Shown in pieces: positions 34,473 through 45,308 of a stretch of DNA of 64,000 bases; the stretch's first letter is position 1; each line of letters opens with the position of its first letter. Location of the stretch: positions 46,147,974 through 46,211,973 of the forward strand of contig CM023457.1 in assembly GCA_013339765.2 (NCBI GenBank), in the 5' to 3' direction. The notes beneath the pieces are model-generated. The model was not told where the DNA came from and did no database searches. It saw only the letters and a program-made list of their open reading frames with translations. The position numbers and the translations under genes are program-made. The stretch comes from Haemaphysalis longicornis. Taxonomy: Eukaryota; Arthropoda; Arachnida; Ixodida; Ixodidae.

Positions 34473-35764
34473 CTGTGAGCTATACGAGGCTGGCAAAGTT
34501 GCAGTAGTCTACCAAAAACGAGTCTAGGGCAGGTATTTAAAGAGGTTAGGACGGAAGAGTTACTAGAAAGATTGCATAGCCGTGAGCTTGTTTTCTAAAA
34601 CAATGATATGGCAACTATACTAGAAGCTTCTTGCTGGGCTAGTTAGTGAATAGTTCCCATGATTTGAAGCGCAATGAAAATCCCGGACGGTAAAAGTACA
34701 GAGTAGACAAGACAGCGCCTGTCTACTCTGTATACAGCGGTCTGTGTTTTTTCGTTGCGCTTCATATGCTGAAAACCTCGCTCAATTAGGCTCACATTGC
34801 CTAGTTTCAAGAAAGGTAGCCATAGGCTGGAAAATTTCTAACATTATTGTGAAGCACAGAAAGGGAAGATGTGGAATAGCTTAAGAGCTACAGACCCGCC
34901 ATCTCACTGTCATAAGTATGTAATTTATTTACTGAGGCTTGAATTTGAACATATGCGGACATACAAGCATCTGAACAACCTAGAAACAGGCTGAATTTGG
35001 TACATGATTTTCCCGGGTGATCACATCCATGTTGCCAATTAGGTGAAAGGAAAATCTGCAGAAGGATTCGAACACCAGGGAATAGAAACGACACACGTAC
35101 TGCTATTGGATGTATATGTATGTAAAAAAATCACTGCCAGGATCATTATTAACAAAAAAGAATTGCCACAAAAAAGAGGGTGAGGAAGGAAGCACAATGT
35201 CTCTAGAATTCTCTACAGCCTTTCTCGGGGAAATATTTAGAAAAGCTTGAACTAGAGAATGCAGAAATATGAGGCAACAGAAAATACATTAGCCCCTTTG
35301 TTTCGGACACCACAATTTCTTGTTCGGACGACTCCGAAGAACAACTGCAACACGACTTAAGACGGGCTCAGAATGAGCTTAATTGGGTTAAAGATCGATA
35401 AGAAGATGTCTACAATGATCTTTTTCAAAATACGCAGACAACCTCACCGTCAGCAGTAGTTAAATCAAATACTTTAAGAGGTGGATGAATACCCACCTCT
35501 TCCTGGCGCATAGCAGCGCCGAAAAACAACACGACACCGCCGGCCCGTGTAACCGAACACGTGCCGCTGCGGAAACTGCGGCGAGTGTGCGAAACCGAAC
35601 TATGAGCAGCACAAGCGGGCTTCGCGCGAGATTCGGCCACCGAGTGGACGAGTCGCTGTACGTCGCTCGAAGTAGAATTTTCCACATATGGTGACCCGGA
35701 CGGGACGTGCTGCTGGCGGCGGGTGCAGTGTGAGCATAGTGCGTCAGAGCCGGGTGACTAAGTC

Positions 35765-36110
35765 GGTAGGGTACGAGGTGGTGATGTGGAAAGCCAGGTT
35801 GGAGATAAGTTCCCCGGGAAGGCAAAGCGGTCCCCCGCAGACGAGCTCTGCAGGCGTGACCTGATGGTCCGGTTTGAAGGTGGCGCCCACACCGAGAGCG
35901 ACGGCCGGGAAAGCGTCGAGCCAGGTTTATTTAGGGTGGCACATGATTCCTGCTTTGAACTGTCGGTGGAAGCGCTGGATCATGCCGTTGGCGCAAGGGC
36001 GGTAACTGGTTCTCCGCAAGCGCTCGAATCTGGTGTAAAGCCCAAGGAGCCTGAATAGTTTAGATTCTAACTGCCGTCCTAGATCGGTTTTGACGCGACG
36101 AGGTGCGCTG
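35765..36110 (-). pseudogene. Gypsy integrase core fragment
   Basis: The minus strand reads TDLGRQLESKLFRLLGL, then YRPCANGMIQRFHRQFKA, TWLDAFPAVALGV and VTPAELVCGGPLCLPGEL. This is the retroviral-type integrase core from its second catalytic Asp to the region after the catalytic Glu. The usual NGMVERFHR has become NGMIQRFHR, so the catalytic Glu is replaced by Gln. An in-frame stop follows CHPK. It is non-functional. Confidence 0.8.
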
Positions 36111-36185
36111 AAGCGGGATATCTAGCCGGACCTTACCGCTATTGTCTCACTCACAGCCATTGATTGTTTCACTCTATGTGCTAAG

Positions 36186-36312
36186 GTATGGCACCTCGAA
36201 AAGATTACCGCAGAAGACGATGCCTCAACTTTCTTTTCCGGTCACCTGAAGTTTGGTTCGCACAAGTCGAGGCTCAGTTTTTCCTGGCAAGCATAGCGCA
36301 GTACCGGACGCG
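36186..36312 (+). pseudogene. Gypsy gag fragment
   Basis: The plus strand reads LNFLFRSPEVWFAQVEAQFF, then LASIAQYRT, which is the N-terminal gag segment PEVWFAQVEAQF common in arthropod Ty3/gypsy elements. It is short and lacks the rest of gag. It points opposite to the integrase fragment beside it. Confidence 0.75.
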
Positions 36313-36720
36313 CTGCTGTTCCTCCTGAAGTTTGGTAGCTTGGGTATGAATCAGCTGTTGCTGGGTTTAGAATTTCTGTTCTTCGCCAGTGGCGAAGAGC
36401 GCTAGCTTCTTGATCGGCCGTGGTGGTGTGATAAGTTCGTTTTCCGGGTCACCAGATGTGGATAAACATGGGTTTATTGCTTCCAATCCGAGCGACGTAC
36501 AGCGACTCGCCTTCTGCGTGGCGGAATCTCGCGCGAAGTCCTCTTGTGTTGCTAAAAGTTCGCTAACCGCACCCTTCTACCCCTTCCCTATAAGCTGAAT
36601 AAACGTTTTACCAACCAACTAAGCTGTCACACTGTCGCCACCGCTGCCGCCGCGGCGCGTGTTCGGTTACTCCCTCTGGCGGTGTTGTGCGCTGTTTTCG
36701 CCAGCACTGCTAGGCGAACG

Positions 36721-38212
36721 CCGAAAATAAAGCTACATTGACAAGTTGCAATGCTGATCCCAAGAACAAAAAAAACTGTCCGAAAAATATCGTGGGCCTG
36801 CGAGGTTACAGCAAGCGCTCCTAAAAATTAGCAGTAATTCTTGTATCAGTGAAAAAGGGCATACACGAAATGTGTACCGGTAGTGATGACGTATGGAGCA
36901 GAAGCTTGGCGTTTACTAAACCCACAGAAAGAAAAAACTTAGATAAACCAGACTGTTAACAAGAGCAAAGTTGATAGGAGTAACGCCCAGGAATACAAAA
37001 CGACTATCCCACGTCAGAGAAAATAGGGGGCGGACTGACATGACAGCTTAAATTAAAAGGAAGAAGGGGACTCAGGGCGGGACATACAGACAGCTTGCGT
37101 GTGGCGTCCCCACAGCACTTTCTGCAGTATTTATTTCACAGTTCCCTGCGCTGCTCGAAAAAAAAGTTAAGTTCCCAGCCTTCCACCAAGCAACCAATGC
37201 TTCACCATCGCCGTTACCGTGAGGACCGTACATTTTCCGGAGCGTTGACAAGCGGTTTAAAATGGGATATCGTAGGGGTTACCTATTGGTGGGATAAAAG
37301 TAAAGGAAGACGTATACCTTATTGGAGGGATGAAATCAAAGAACTCGTTGGCGTAGCATGAATGAGGGCATCACAAGAAAGGGTTAACGCTTCGAGAAAA
37401 ACTGAAAAAAGGCAAGCGTCTTGCAATGTCCATAAACGGGCTGATGATTGTGGCAAATACTGCTAAAGACGTCTGCCTGACCAGAAAAAAAAACATTTGA
37501 AAAGAATGTTTGCCCCGAAGGTATTCAATTTCAAATAGTTGCTAAATTCGATAAAACATTTTTCTGTACTTACCAGCTGCCTAATTCCCACCACACGAAC
37601 ACTCATTTTGTGTTGTTTCATTGTTTTAATTTTCAAGTTCACCTGAGAAAAAAAAACATTCTTAGCTACACTGGGTACAGGACAAATGGCTTGTCTGAAA
37701 TATTTGGATTACCACTAAAGGTTGGAATCTAGGTAAATGCCTATTTTGCTCTTTGAGCTCCTATTGCGCCACTTTGACATATGAGCGTGAATTAGGGGTT
37801 AAGAAGGGCTTTTATGGCGTTTTTATAGTGCCTATAAATGCCAATTTGGCGTTGGTGCCTAAATGCTCATGAATGCCTATAATTGCCTATTTTCCAAAAT
37901 GGTCGCCTATATAAACACTATTTAGCCTCAACTTCCGCTTTTCAATGCAGCTTGAGATCGTTATTTAAGTTCCCGAGCAGCTACCACTGACTGTTTGAAA
38001 TCTATTGTGTTCAACCCAGTCCTCTAGCTCAACTAACTCCCAGAAAACAACCGCTAGCAGCAGTTGAAAGGGACGCAATTACAACCGGCACAATTTTGAA
38101 TCCAAAGTTTGTTTATGTTGGTAGTAGCAATGGTCTCCACAATTTTCACACTGATCCTTGGGCTACGTTCTGCGTCCCGTACCAACAGATTTCTTCAAAC
38201 ATGTGCACTCAC
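36721..38212. other. Unassigned intron-like sequence
   Basis: No coding motif or transposon protein was recognised. Between 37725 and 37915 short units tgcctat/aatgcc recur (cctattttgc, cctataaatgcc, cctataattgcctatttt), a loose low-complexity stretch. Confidence 0.35.
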
Positions 38213-38244
38213 ATTCTCGTTTCTAGGAACACCCTCAAATCTAA
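38213..38244 (-). CDS. Metalloprotease candidate exon 7 (32 nt)
   Basis: Acceptor tttaaaatacag, 32 nt, phase 0 to 2, donor AT|GTGAGT. It reads LDLRVFLETR. It joins in phase to exon 6 (ending LMNI) and to exon 8 (entering phase 2). LMNI followed by LDLR mimics the MNAVNLRY of reprolysins. About 20 residues expected after this point are missing, so another small exon may exist in the 7-kb intron. The exon is too small for confidence. Confidence 0.3.
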
Positions 38245-38505
38245 CTGTATTTTAAACGCATCGGTTAAGCTGCGTTAGCAATCATTCCTATATTTAAAAG
38301 GCAACGGCGAAACGCCACTGCGCATCTGCATGTCCTTGCGCGTTAACACCCATACCGCCGTCGAGCTCTAACAACTGTTCGGCTGTTTGGCTGCCGAATA
38401 GTTAATCAAAACTACGTGAGTCATTAATTCCTCATTGTTTTAAACAATATAATGGAGGAGTCTGCATGAAAACTGGTAGTGCAAAATGTAAACATGGGTA
38501 CTTAC

Positions 38506-38654
38506 AATATTCATTAATGTTGCGGTATACCGGGCCATTTTACGGTCGGAATTATAGACTTCGCCCATGGCGGTATCCAAAACGCAGTGAACTTCGATCT
38601 CAAACTTCATGTCACGTGCCAACTTATTTAGGGCTCCCGCGCTTAGGAGGAGGT
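38506..38654 (-). CDS. Metalloprotease exon 6: start of catalytic domain
   Basis: Acceptor attcgacacgctcacacgcag, 149 nt, incoming phase 1, perfect donor ATT|GTAAGT. It reads LARDMKFEIEVHCVLDTAMG, then EVYNSDRKMARYTATLMNI. The family counterpart is the first strand and helix of the reprolysin fold (E-V-x-V-V-x-D-x-A ... YxxxLMNxVN). The aspartate and the MN pair are kept. Entry phase matches exon 5 (outgoing phase 1). This is one of the clearest exons of the gene. Confidence 0.75.
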
Positions 38655-38699
38655 CTGCGTGTGAGCGTGTCGAATAAATTTGCAAAAGGACATAAAATA

Positions 38700-40010
38700 T
38701 CATGCTGTATTATAAATAACATTCATTGACAGAAAAAATCGAATAACTCTTGAGAAGAAAAAACAAAGTGCGAATTCGACATCGAAAACTTGAAGCCATG
38801 ACGGTTCTAGTGCCTCACCGTATTATCTGAAGTGCACTCAGACCCAAAGTGCAATACAGACTGACCCGCTTTGAAGTTGGAATGTGAAGTTGGAAAGGAA
38901 GACTTGAGAAACACCAAAGTCTTTTACACAAACTCTCCTAATATAAAAGCCAAGCCCCAAAACACTGCGATAATCCGGTCAACGCGTGCTGAGTTGTGCG
39001 TTGTTTGTCTTCGCAATGATAGTAACAGGAGAGCCTCCGAATTAATACTACTCGCCCACAAAAGCTCCACCTACAAAAATAAATGACACAAACTTCGTCT
39101 TTAGAAGAATTTTCCCCTTACAATTTTTTTAACAATGGATAAAATCTGCGTGCAAACCGAGAAAAACAGAAAACAATGTTACCACGTCCTCTTACGAGCT
39201 CTTGCTCGGAGGTATTTGTGCCATTCCGTAAAGGCTGTGTTGGAGTCTTTTTGAAGCGTACCGTGTTGTTGCCTAAAAAAGATTCAAATATTTAGTTTAT
39301 TGATCCGTGGATTAAAAGATAAAAAACTAAATTTCCGCAGCAATAAAATTGTGAACTTTAAAGAGATACACGTTTGTTAAGCCCAAGCGAGTAGCGTACC
39401 AGAACTGTTTGGCCGCACATCACTTTGTAGAGAGCGGTGTGCTACATATTAATTTAAAGTGTCCGCGTGCAACGATTTTCATGCAATCCTAGGGTTTACT
39501 GGCGAATATTTCTCATGGTAGAAGTCGCCACTCTGCGTTTATAATTCGGACCTGTCAGTGTTTTTTGAAGTTGACAGGAGAAATCCTTTATCAACTGCTA
39601 AGAAATGTGTGTATATGCGAGAGTCCTTCTTCCGAAGCCCAGTTAAGGTAGTACAGAGAAAAAGCGCTGTGATATTGGAGAAAATGGGTTACGCAAAACA
39701 TTTCGCAGAACAAGCAAGCCCGGGCGGAAAGGGTTGGTTATCTCCTATGCTGCGCAGTGCCTTCTTGTACAAATTGTATTTAAATGGCTGAGAATTAAAT
39801 TGTTTGCGATTTCCTCAAAGAGTCCTCGAACGGGCAGAGGCTTTAGGCAGTAGCTTGTGGAGTTATCGCAAACAATTAAAGGAATGTCTTGGCAGTTCTT
39901 CCAAATTAAAACTCTGTAAATTGTAGAGGAGCGATATTTGCAAAACAAAGCTCAGAGAACAAACATGGAAACTTCTAGGAGACAGACACTGTTAATGAAA
40001 AAATATAGAA
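38700..40010. other. Unassigned intron-like sequence
   Basis: No gene or mobile-element signature was recognised. Open frames are short and without motifs. Confidence 0.35.
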
Positions 40011-40012
40011 CC

Positions 40013-40277
40013 ATACATACATACATACATACATACATACATACATACATACATACATACATACATACATACATACATACATACATACATACATACATAC
40101 ATACATACATACATACATACATACATACATACATACATACATACATACATACATACATACATACATACATACATACATACATACATACATACATACATAC
40201 ATACATACATACATACATACATACATACATACATACATACATACATACATACATACATACATACATACATACATACT
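40013..40277. repeat. (ATAC)n microsatellite, about 265 bp
   Basis: An almost pure tetranucleotide array that abuts the 3' end of an RTE-type LINE on the minus strand (as TATG repeats). It generates artefactual frames of IHTY and MYVC repeats. Confidence 0.95.
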
Positions 40278-41095
40278 ACGTAGCATTACCAGCCTGTCTA
40301 GGCCCACTGCAGGGCAGAGCCCTCTCCCATTGAGCTCCTCTGATCCCTTTCATGGGCTAACTGCGACCAATTTATCCCCGCAAACTTCTTAATCTCATCT
40401 ACCCATCTTACTTTCTGCCGCCACCAGCCACGCTTGCCTTCTCTATGGATCCAGTCTGTTACCCTTAACTACCAACGATCATCTTGCCTTCTCATAACAT
40501 GCCCGGCCCACGCCCATTTCTTCTTAATTCCTACTTATATGATTTCAACTTATATAATTTCTACCTTAACATGCGTTTGTTCCCTGACCCACTCCTCCCT
40601 CTTCTTTTCCTAACGTTACACCTATAATCTTCCGTTCCATTGCTCCTCAACTTAAGCGGAACCCTTTTAGTAAGCCTCCAAGTTTCTGCCCCGTAGGCGT
40701 GTACCGGGAAGATGCAGCTGTTATTCACCTCCTTCTCCAGAGACAATGGTAGGCTGCCATTTAATAATCTGAGAATGCCTGCCGAATGCACTGTACCCCA
40801 TTTTTATCCTTCTAATTACCTCTGCCTCGCGGTTGCGATCAGACGTCACTACTCGGCCTAAGTAGATATATTCGCTTACCACTTCCACTGCCTCGCCAGC
40901 TATCTCAAACCTCTGGGCTATCCCCAGGCTATTGGCCATTACATTAGTTTTTGCATATTAACTTTCCGGCCCACTATTCTACTTTGCTTCTGCAATTTGT
41001 GCCCCGAGTTACTTAGTAAGGCGACCTGATCAGCAAATCAGAGGCTACTGAGATATTCTCCATTAACCCTTACGCCCATCGGTTCCCAACATATA
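40278..41095 (-). pseudogene. RTE-type LINE, 3' part of reverse transcriptase
   Basis: Minus-strand order: GVRVNGEYLSSL (41090-41045), FADQVALLSNSGHKLQKQSR (usual FADD changed to FADQ), VVSEYIYLGRVVTSDRN, REAEVIRRIKMGYSAFGRHS, LNGSLPLSLEKEVNNSCI and HAYGAETWRLTKRVPLKLRS. This is the C-terminal RT and thumb of an RTE-clade element, spread over several frames. Its 3' end runs into the (TATG)n array at 40277. The 5' part is missing beyond about 41095. Confidence 0.8.
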
Positions 41096-41362
41096 CATTG
41101 TAAGGGAGATAATCGAGGCTCAGATAGATGGTTCAGGGGATTTATTTGCAGGTGAGAGGTGAGAAGAGCGTTGCTTTGAACGTCAAGGCAATGCCCGATA
41201 TCACGTGCGAAGGCGCCTTCTGCGGTGCCGCTTCTCTTCCACTGACAGCGGCGTGAGTACAAACTCTCACGGCTAGATTGGACTATATCCATGCCTGCGC
41301 ACGACACATACCCAGATAGTATCATCATCGTAATTCAGCATGTGCCCATTATCCTCGCTACA

Positions 41363-41365
<3 letters not shown>

Positions 41366-41434
<69 letters not shown>

Positions 41435-41452
41435 TATATTATATATATATAT
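41366..41452. repeat. (TA)n microsatellite
   Basis: An AT dinucleotide tract of about 87 bp with a few G interruptions. Confidence 0.95.
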
Positions 41453-42146
41453 ACTGAGAGGGCCTTGAGAGACGGTTGCAGGAGGGGACGTTTATTTGGA
41501 AGCGTTGCAGCCGTCGCGGATTCGAAACCAGCCCCCGATGACGCTGACGAGTACATTCACAAGAGGACAGGAGGAATATTGATGAGGGTGAATATGAGGG
41601 GAAGAAGATGCCGCACATGATGGTGCCCATAATGTACGACCCGGTCACTGTAAATAGGAGGCGATGATGAGAACGTGGTCACAAAATATTCTTATTATGC
41701 TTAAGTGGAGAGCAACACCAAATTCTTTTGAACACATTTACACAGAGTGGTGCCACACCTGGTAGTCTTTCACAATGTGCTCGTATCAATTAGCTTCATC
41801 GAATTGGGACGAACGTTTATGCGGGATGGTTTCTATTTGCGTTTACAAAATGATGTTCTAGGCGTACACCTATTGCAATTTTACTTACGAAGTTCACAAA
41901 AGAATGTCTTGGTTTTTTTTGCTATCACAATAGAAGTCAGATGAATTTTTTTTCTGTTAATGTTTACTTTTTACACACTTCATCAAATTGCGTTAAGGAT
42001 AGTCATATCTGACAGAAGGTCCTTTGTGATGAAGTCTAAGGCAAAATTTCATATTGCAAGTAGGTGAAAGCGATGTTGCTACAAGGTTGTTTGAAGTTGT
42101 CCCTCAGATTTTTTACCCACAGGAATGAAGTTTTATTATTACGTAC

Positions 42147-42276
42147 CTGCTATCGCTTTAGTGACATTGACACTGTGGTCTTCTGTAATTCTGAAAATCC
42201 TGTGGGGAATCCTGATGGTACGTTTTCTTGTATGCTTGATTGGACTAATAGCGTGCGTCACATTAATAACGCCTTC
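42147..42276 (-). CDS. Metalloprotease exon 5: propeptide end
   Basis: Acceptor attgtcacttcctctag, 130 nt, incoming phase 0, outgoing phase 1 at GCAG|GTACGT. Only one of the three frames is open; it reads EGVINVTHAISPIKHTRKR, then TIRIPHRIFRITEDHSVNV. IPHRIFRI resembles the iPHxxYxIEE segment that ends the propeptide in tick metalloproteases. Phases match exon 4 (0) and exon 6 (1). The plus strand is also open here, so the call rests on phases and splice sites. HTRKR is a plausible furin-like cleavage signal, though an unusual place for it. Confidence 0.55.
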
Positions 42277-43426
42277 CTAGAGGAAGTGACAATGTTTAGA
42301 TTGTAAAGGCTTTTCGAATGAAGTGCCTAGAATTTTATCAGCCACGTAAAAAATATCCGCACAGAAAAGAGAGGAGAGTCCATTCTGTAGAAAGGCGTCC
42401 AATCTGTATGTAGTCAGCAGTGTGTAAAACATGGTTAATTTCAGGCGATTAAAATGGTGGAAATATATCATTTTGTAATGGCAAGTGTCATGAACCGCAA
42501 AACAATGTGTTTAGTCTTGAAGTATATCTACAGACACATGAAATGCGAGCAACAAAATAGAAACCAGATACAGCGAAATTACAAAGTACTGTTCGTTGAG
42601 GTCCAACAATGGCACGCTATTGGTATATGTATTTTTAAAGCTACATTTCCGAACTTTCCTACTGTAATTAGTACATGCATCAAATGTACTTGCATAGAAC
42701 AGAATCCTGCTGTTTCTGTGTTTTGTCATATTTTGGGGATCGCATTTTATTTGTTCATGACGGTACATGCACCGTAATATTATTCCAACCCCTTGTATGA
42801 CCAGAAAGAATTGATAAGTTTACATTTTCTACTGATATCTGCCTAAATGTTAGGGCCGTGAGGCACTCGAGAGCGCTGTATCTGCTTCCTGATGTAACAT
42901 TTTTCATACCTATGCTTGCATATGCAAAATGAAGCCGTGGACACGAGATATACTTAAGGTTTTTAAACCAAATGGTGCACCATAGGACTGATGAAGCTAC
43001 ATTCATAGATAATTTTGAGGAAACGTAGCTCAGCGAATTCGACCACACCACCATATCCGCAGCCACTTATGCGCTAAACGGTCACAGTCTCGTCACAACA
43101 AAAGAACTTATTGAGGTGTTATAATTTAGTTATATTTTGTTTTATGTTTGTTTTACATTTCCCTCCACCAAAAAGAAGAGAAAAGTCGGTTTTGTTATAT
43201 ATTTTTGCACTGATCATTTCGGAGTCTTCACTGCCGAACATTGTAAATTTTGTACGCTTTTTACAACCAAGCGCTAATAGACTCTGAAACAGAACAATCC
43301 GGCGGTCGTGTGTGCGCAGAAACCTCCTCCAGTACTATGAAATTCTCATGCGCGAAACAACCAGGTTCCAGTGGAGTTAGCAGCATGGCAATATAGATTG
43401 GCATTCTTAAAAATAAGTTTAGCGCA

Positions 43427-43565
43427 ATAAACCAAAGACAGTACACAAGAAAGGAGACGGGACAAGAGCTAACTTTTAACTGCACTTTATTCACCGCCGG
43501 AGCCCGTAAATATAGAAACAACTGGAGCATGCGCAGCACGTGCCACAGTAAGAGTATTACAAGTA
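43427..43565 (-). repeat. Inverted terminal copy of a Penelope-like element
   Basis: Read on the minus strand this segment (catgctccagttgtttctat, then gcggtgaataaagtgcagtt and ggtttattgcgctaaactta) repeats the 3' end of the plus-strand element at 43900-44040. Penelope-like insertions are known to carry such inverted or tandem terminal copies. Confidence 0.7.
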
Positions 43566-43574
43566 CGAATATGC

Positions 43575-44040
43575 GTCACCACCAGTGTTGATCACCGATG
43601 TTTTCCAGACCGGCCGATGTATCAACGACCAAGCACGGGAACATGAATTTTCGGTAAAGAATAAAGGAAATGCGCATTTGCCCGCGCATTGCGATGCCTG
43701 CAAGTGTGAGCCACTTCTGGGTGAGATTAAGATTCTCGGTAGGAGCAGAAATGCGACAGCACGGGAAATCTTGGAAGCTTTTTATATCAAGCAAAAAGGC
43801 GATAAGTGAATCAGCGATTGTCGGTGGTCCTGTTTAACTCTGAGAAATCTTTTTTCAAGCGTTTCGGTGATTGACGCGTATGCGTACTTGTGATACTCTT
43901 ACTGTGGCGCATGCTGCGCATGCTCCAGTTGTTTCTATATTTTCCGGCTCCGGCGGTGAATAAAGTTCAGTTGAAAGTTAGCGCTTGTCCCGCCTCCTTT
44001 CTTGTGCACTGTCTTTGGTTTTTTCCGCTAAACAATTTTG
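43575..44040 (+). pseudogene. Penelope-like element, GIY-YIG endonuclease end
   Basis: The plus strand reads TGRCINDQAREHEFSV, then NAHLPAHCDACKCEPLL, ILGRSRNATAREILEAF and KQKGDK. This is the C-terminal half of the GIY-YIG domain with its H-x-x-x-H and Cys residues and the conserved REIxEAxxI. The N-terminal GIY-YIG motif and the reverse transcriptase are absent. The non-coding tail (43810-44040) is repeated in reverse at 43427-43565. Confidence 0.75.
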
Positions 44041-45018
44041 AGAATCATGAACCAACTGGTCCCCCAACAAATTTTGTTAGATTGGCATTGTTTATAAGTT
44101 ATGTAGCTACACTCTCCCATCTACCGACACCGGTAAGTGGGAAGGCGCATCGTAGGAGAAAAAATTCTTTCTTGCTGCAGTGCGCTCCTGCACGTAGCCA
44201 GCCTCCGCATGAAGCACAACTTGAGAGATAAGGGCGAGCATGGGTGGTAGAGTGAGATGTGAGTAGCGTAAACGTGGGAATGGCAAACACTGTCCGCTCG
44301 TTACTTTCTCTCCCTGGGGCATATCTCCCAAGAGGCGTCCGCAATTTCTAATTCCACTTTTTAGCCGTAAACAATCCGGCAGGATACACTTAATCTCGAC
44401 CACACTGGCCTGGGCCGAAACAAGCCCTCGCACCACATCACTCGCGGCTCCACCGATAGCAGGGAATGGTGTAGGGTAGACACAGACTCGTGTCCAACTG
44501 GGACATCACCAACCACTATCGGCTGACGCAGGCCCGCTTCCCACCAGCGCCACCCTCCCTGACTAAACGACTAACAATTAAAAAAGAAAACAAAATAAGG
44601 AATAAAAAACAGTGTAGAAAATACATATAAAGACTCTAAGAATTAAATTAAAGATATTACATAAATTTAAATACACATAAATGTTATAATACAATTTAAT
44701 TTCAAAGAGGGCATTTGCATTTCAGAAATGCGAAATATACAGGGTATTTTTTAGACCGAACAATAAACACCTAAGTACAGGGGGATTTAAAGAAATACAA
44801 ACCAGAAAACACACAGCCTCCGCGGCATATTATACTGTATGGCTGTAAATTCAATGAATGGCACAAATGCGCCGTCCTTACTCATACCTTTGCAGTGTAG
44901 CCTTCCCTTAGAGGAACTGTTTCATCAAGATGAGACGCCGGTAATTTGTTTTGAAGCGCGTATTCGTCAGATGCTTAACCCTAATTTGTTCGTATTTTTT
45001 AATCCTCCCTGTACTTAC

Positions 45019-45096
45019 CTGATGCATAAAAGTAAGCTTGGACGCGTCGTTGTCAATTGCCTGTTTACCACCAAGCTCAGTGTCTTTTACGTTTTT
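45019..45096 (-). CDS. Metalloprotease exon 4: propeptide
   Basis: Acceptor catctttttttctgaag, 78 nt (26 codons), phase 0 to 0, perfect donor CAG|GTAAGT. It reads KNVKDTELGGKQAIDNDAS, then KLTFMHQ. Splice sites are among the best in the window. I place it in the propeptide from its position between exon 3 (LYxDxxxMAT-like) and exon 5 (PHRI). The residue match to the family is weak. Confidence 0.55.
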
Positions 45097-45236
45097 CTTC
45101 AGAAAAAAAGATGTCATATCTTAATACTCTAGGGCTGAATTGGAGATATTGTTTTACAAAGTGGAGATTAAAACAAGGAAAATATATTCATAAAATGTGT
45201 GTACTTTTGATGCTTAATAACAGACAATGCACTTAC

Positions 45237-45308
45237 CACGTAAATCTTTCCGGCATCAACATTGATGGTGTATGTAGCCATGTTTAGGCGACATTCATAC
45301 ATATTTTT
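45237..45308 (-). CDS. Metalloprotease exon 3: propeptide
   Basis: Acceptor agattcagctactctccag, 72 nt (24 codons), phase 0 to 0, good donor GTG|GTAAGT. It reads KNMYECRLNMATYTINVDAG, then KIYV. Tick reprolysin propeptides have a KxLYxDxxHMASV segment that fits KNMYECRLNMATY. The intron to exon 4 is about 140 nt. Confidence 0.6.

Larger units (their letters stand above)
35480..36720. mobile_element. Scrambled Ty3/gypsy element with head-to-head LTRs
   Basis: Two LTR fragments of one family lie in opposite orientation, both containing gagcgacgtacagcgactcg. The left one (35480-35688) reads on plus and is followed by a primer-site-like tggtgacccggacggga. The right one (about 36455-36720) reads on minus, with ccgggtcacca at 36444-36454. 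Between them are an integrase fragment on minus (35765-36110) and a gag fragment on plus (36186-36312). A normal element has both LTRs and both genes in one direction. Confidence 0.7.

Noticed and set aside
39938..40333. Open frames over 90 codons of IHTY or MYVC repeats
   Set aside because: They are the (ATAC)n microsatellite read in three frames, not protein.
42110..42300. Plus-strand open stretch with DIDTVVFCNSENPVGNPDG
   Set aside because: It overlaps the minus-strand exon 42147-42276, whose acceptor, donor and phases fit neighbours; no plus-strand partner exon was found.
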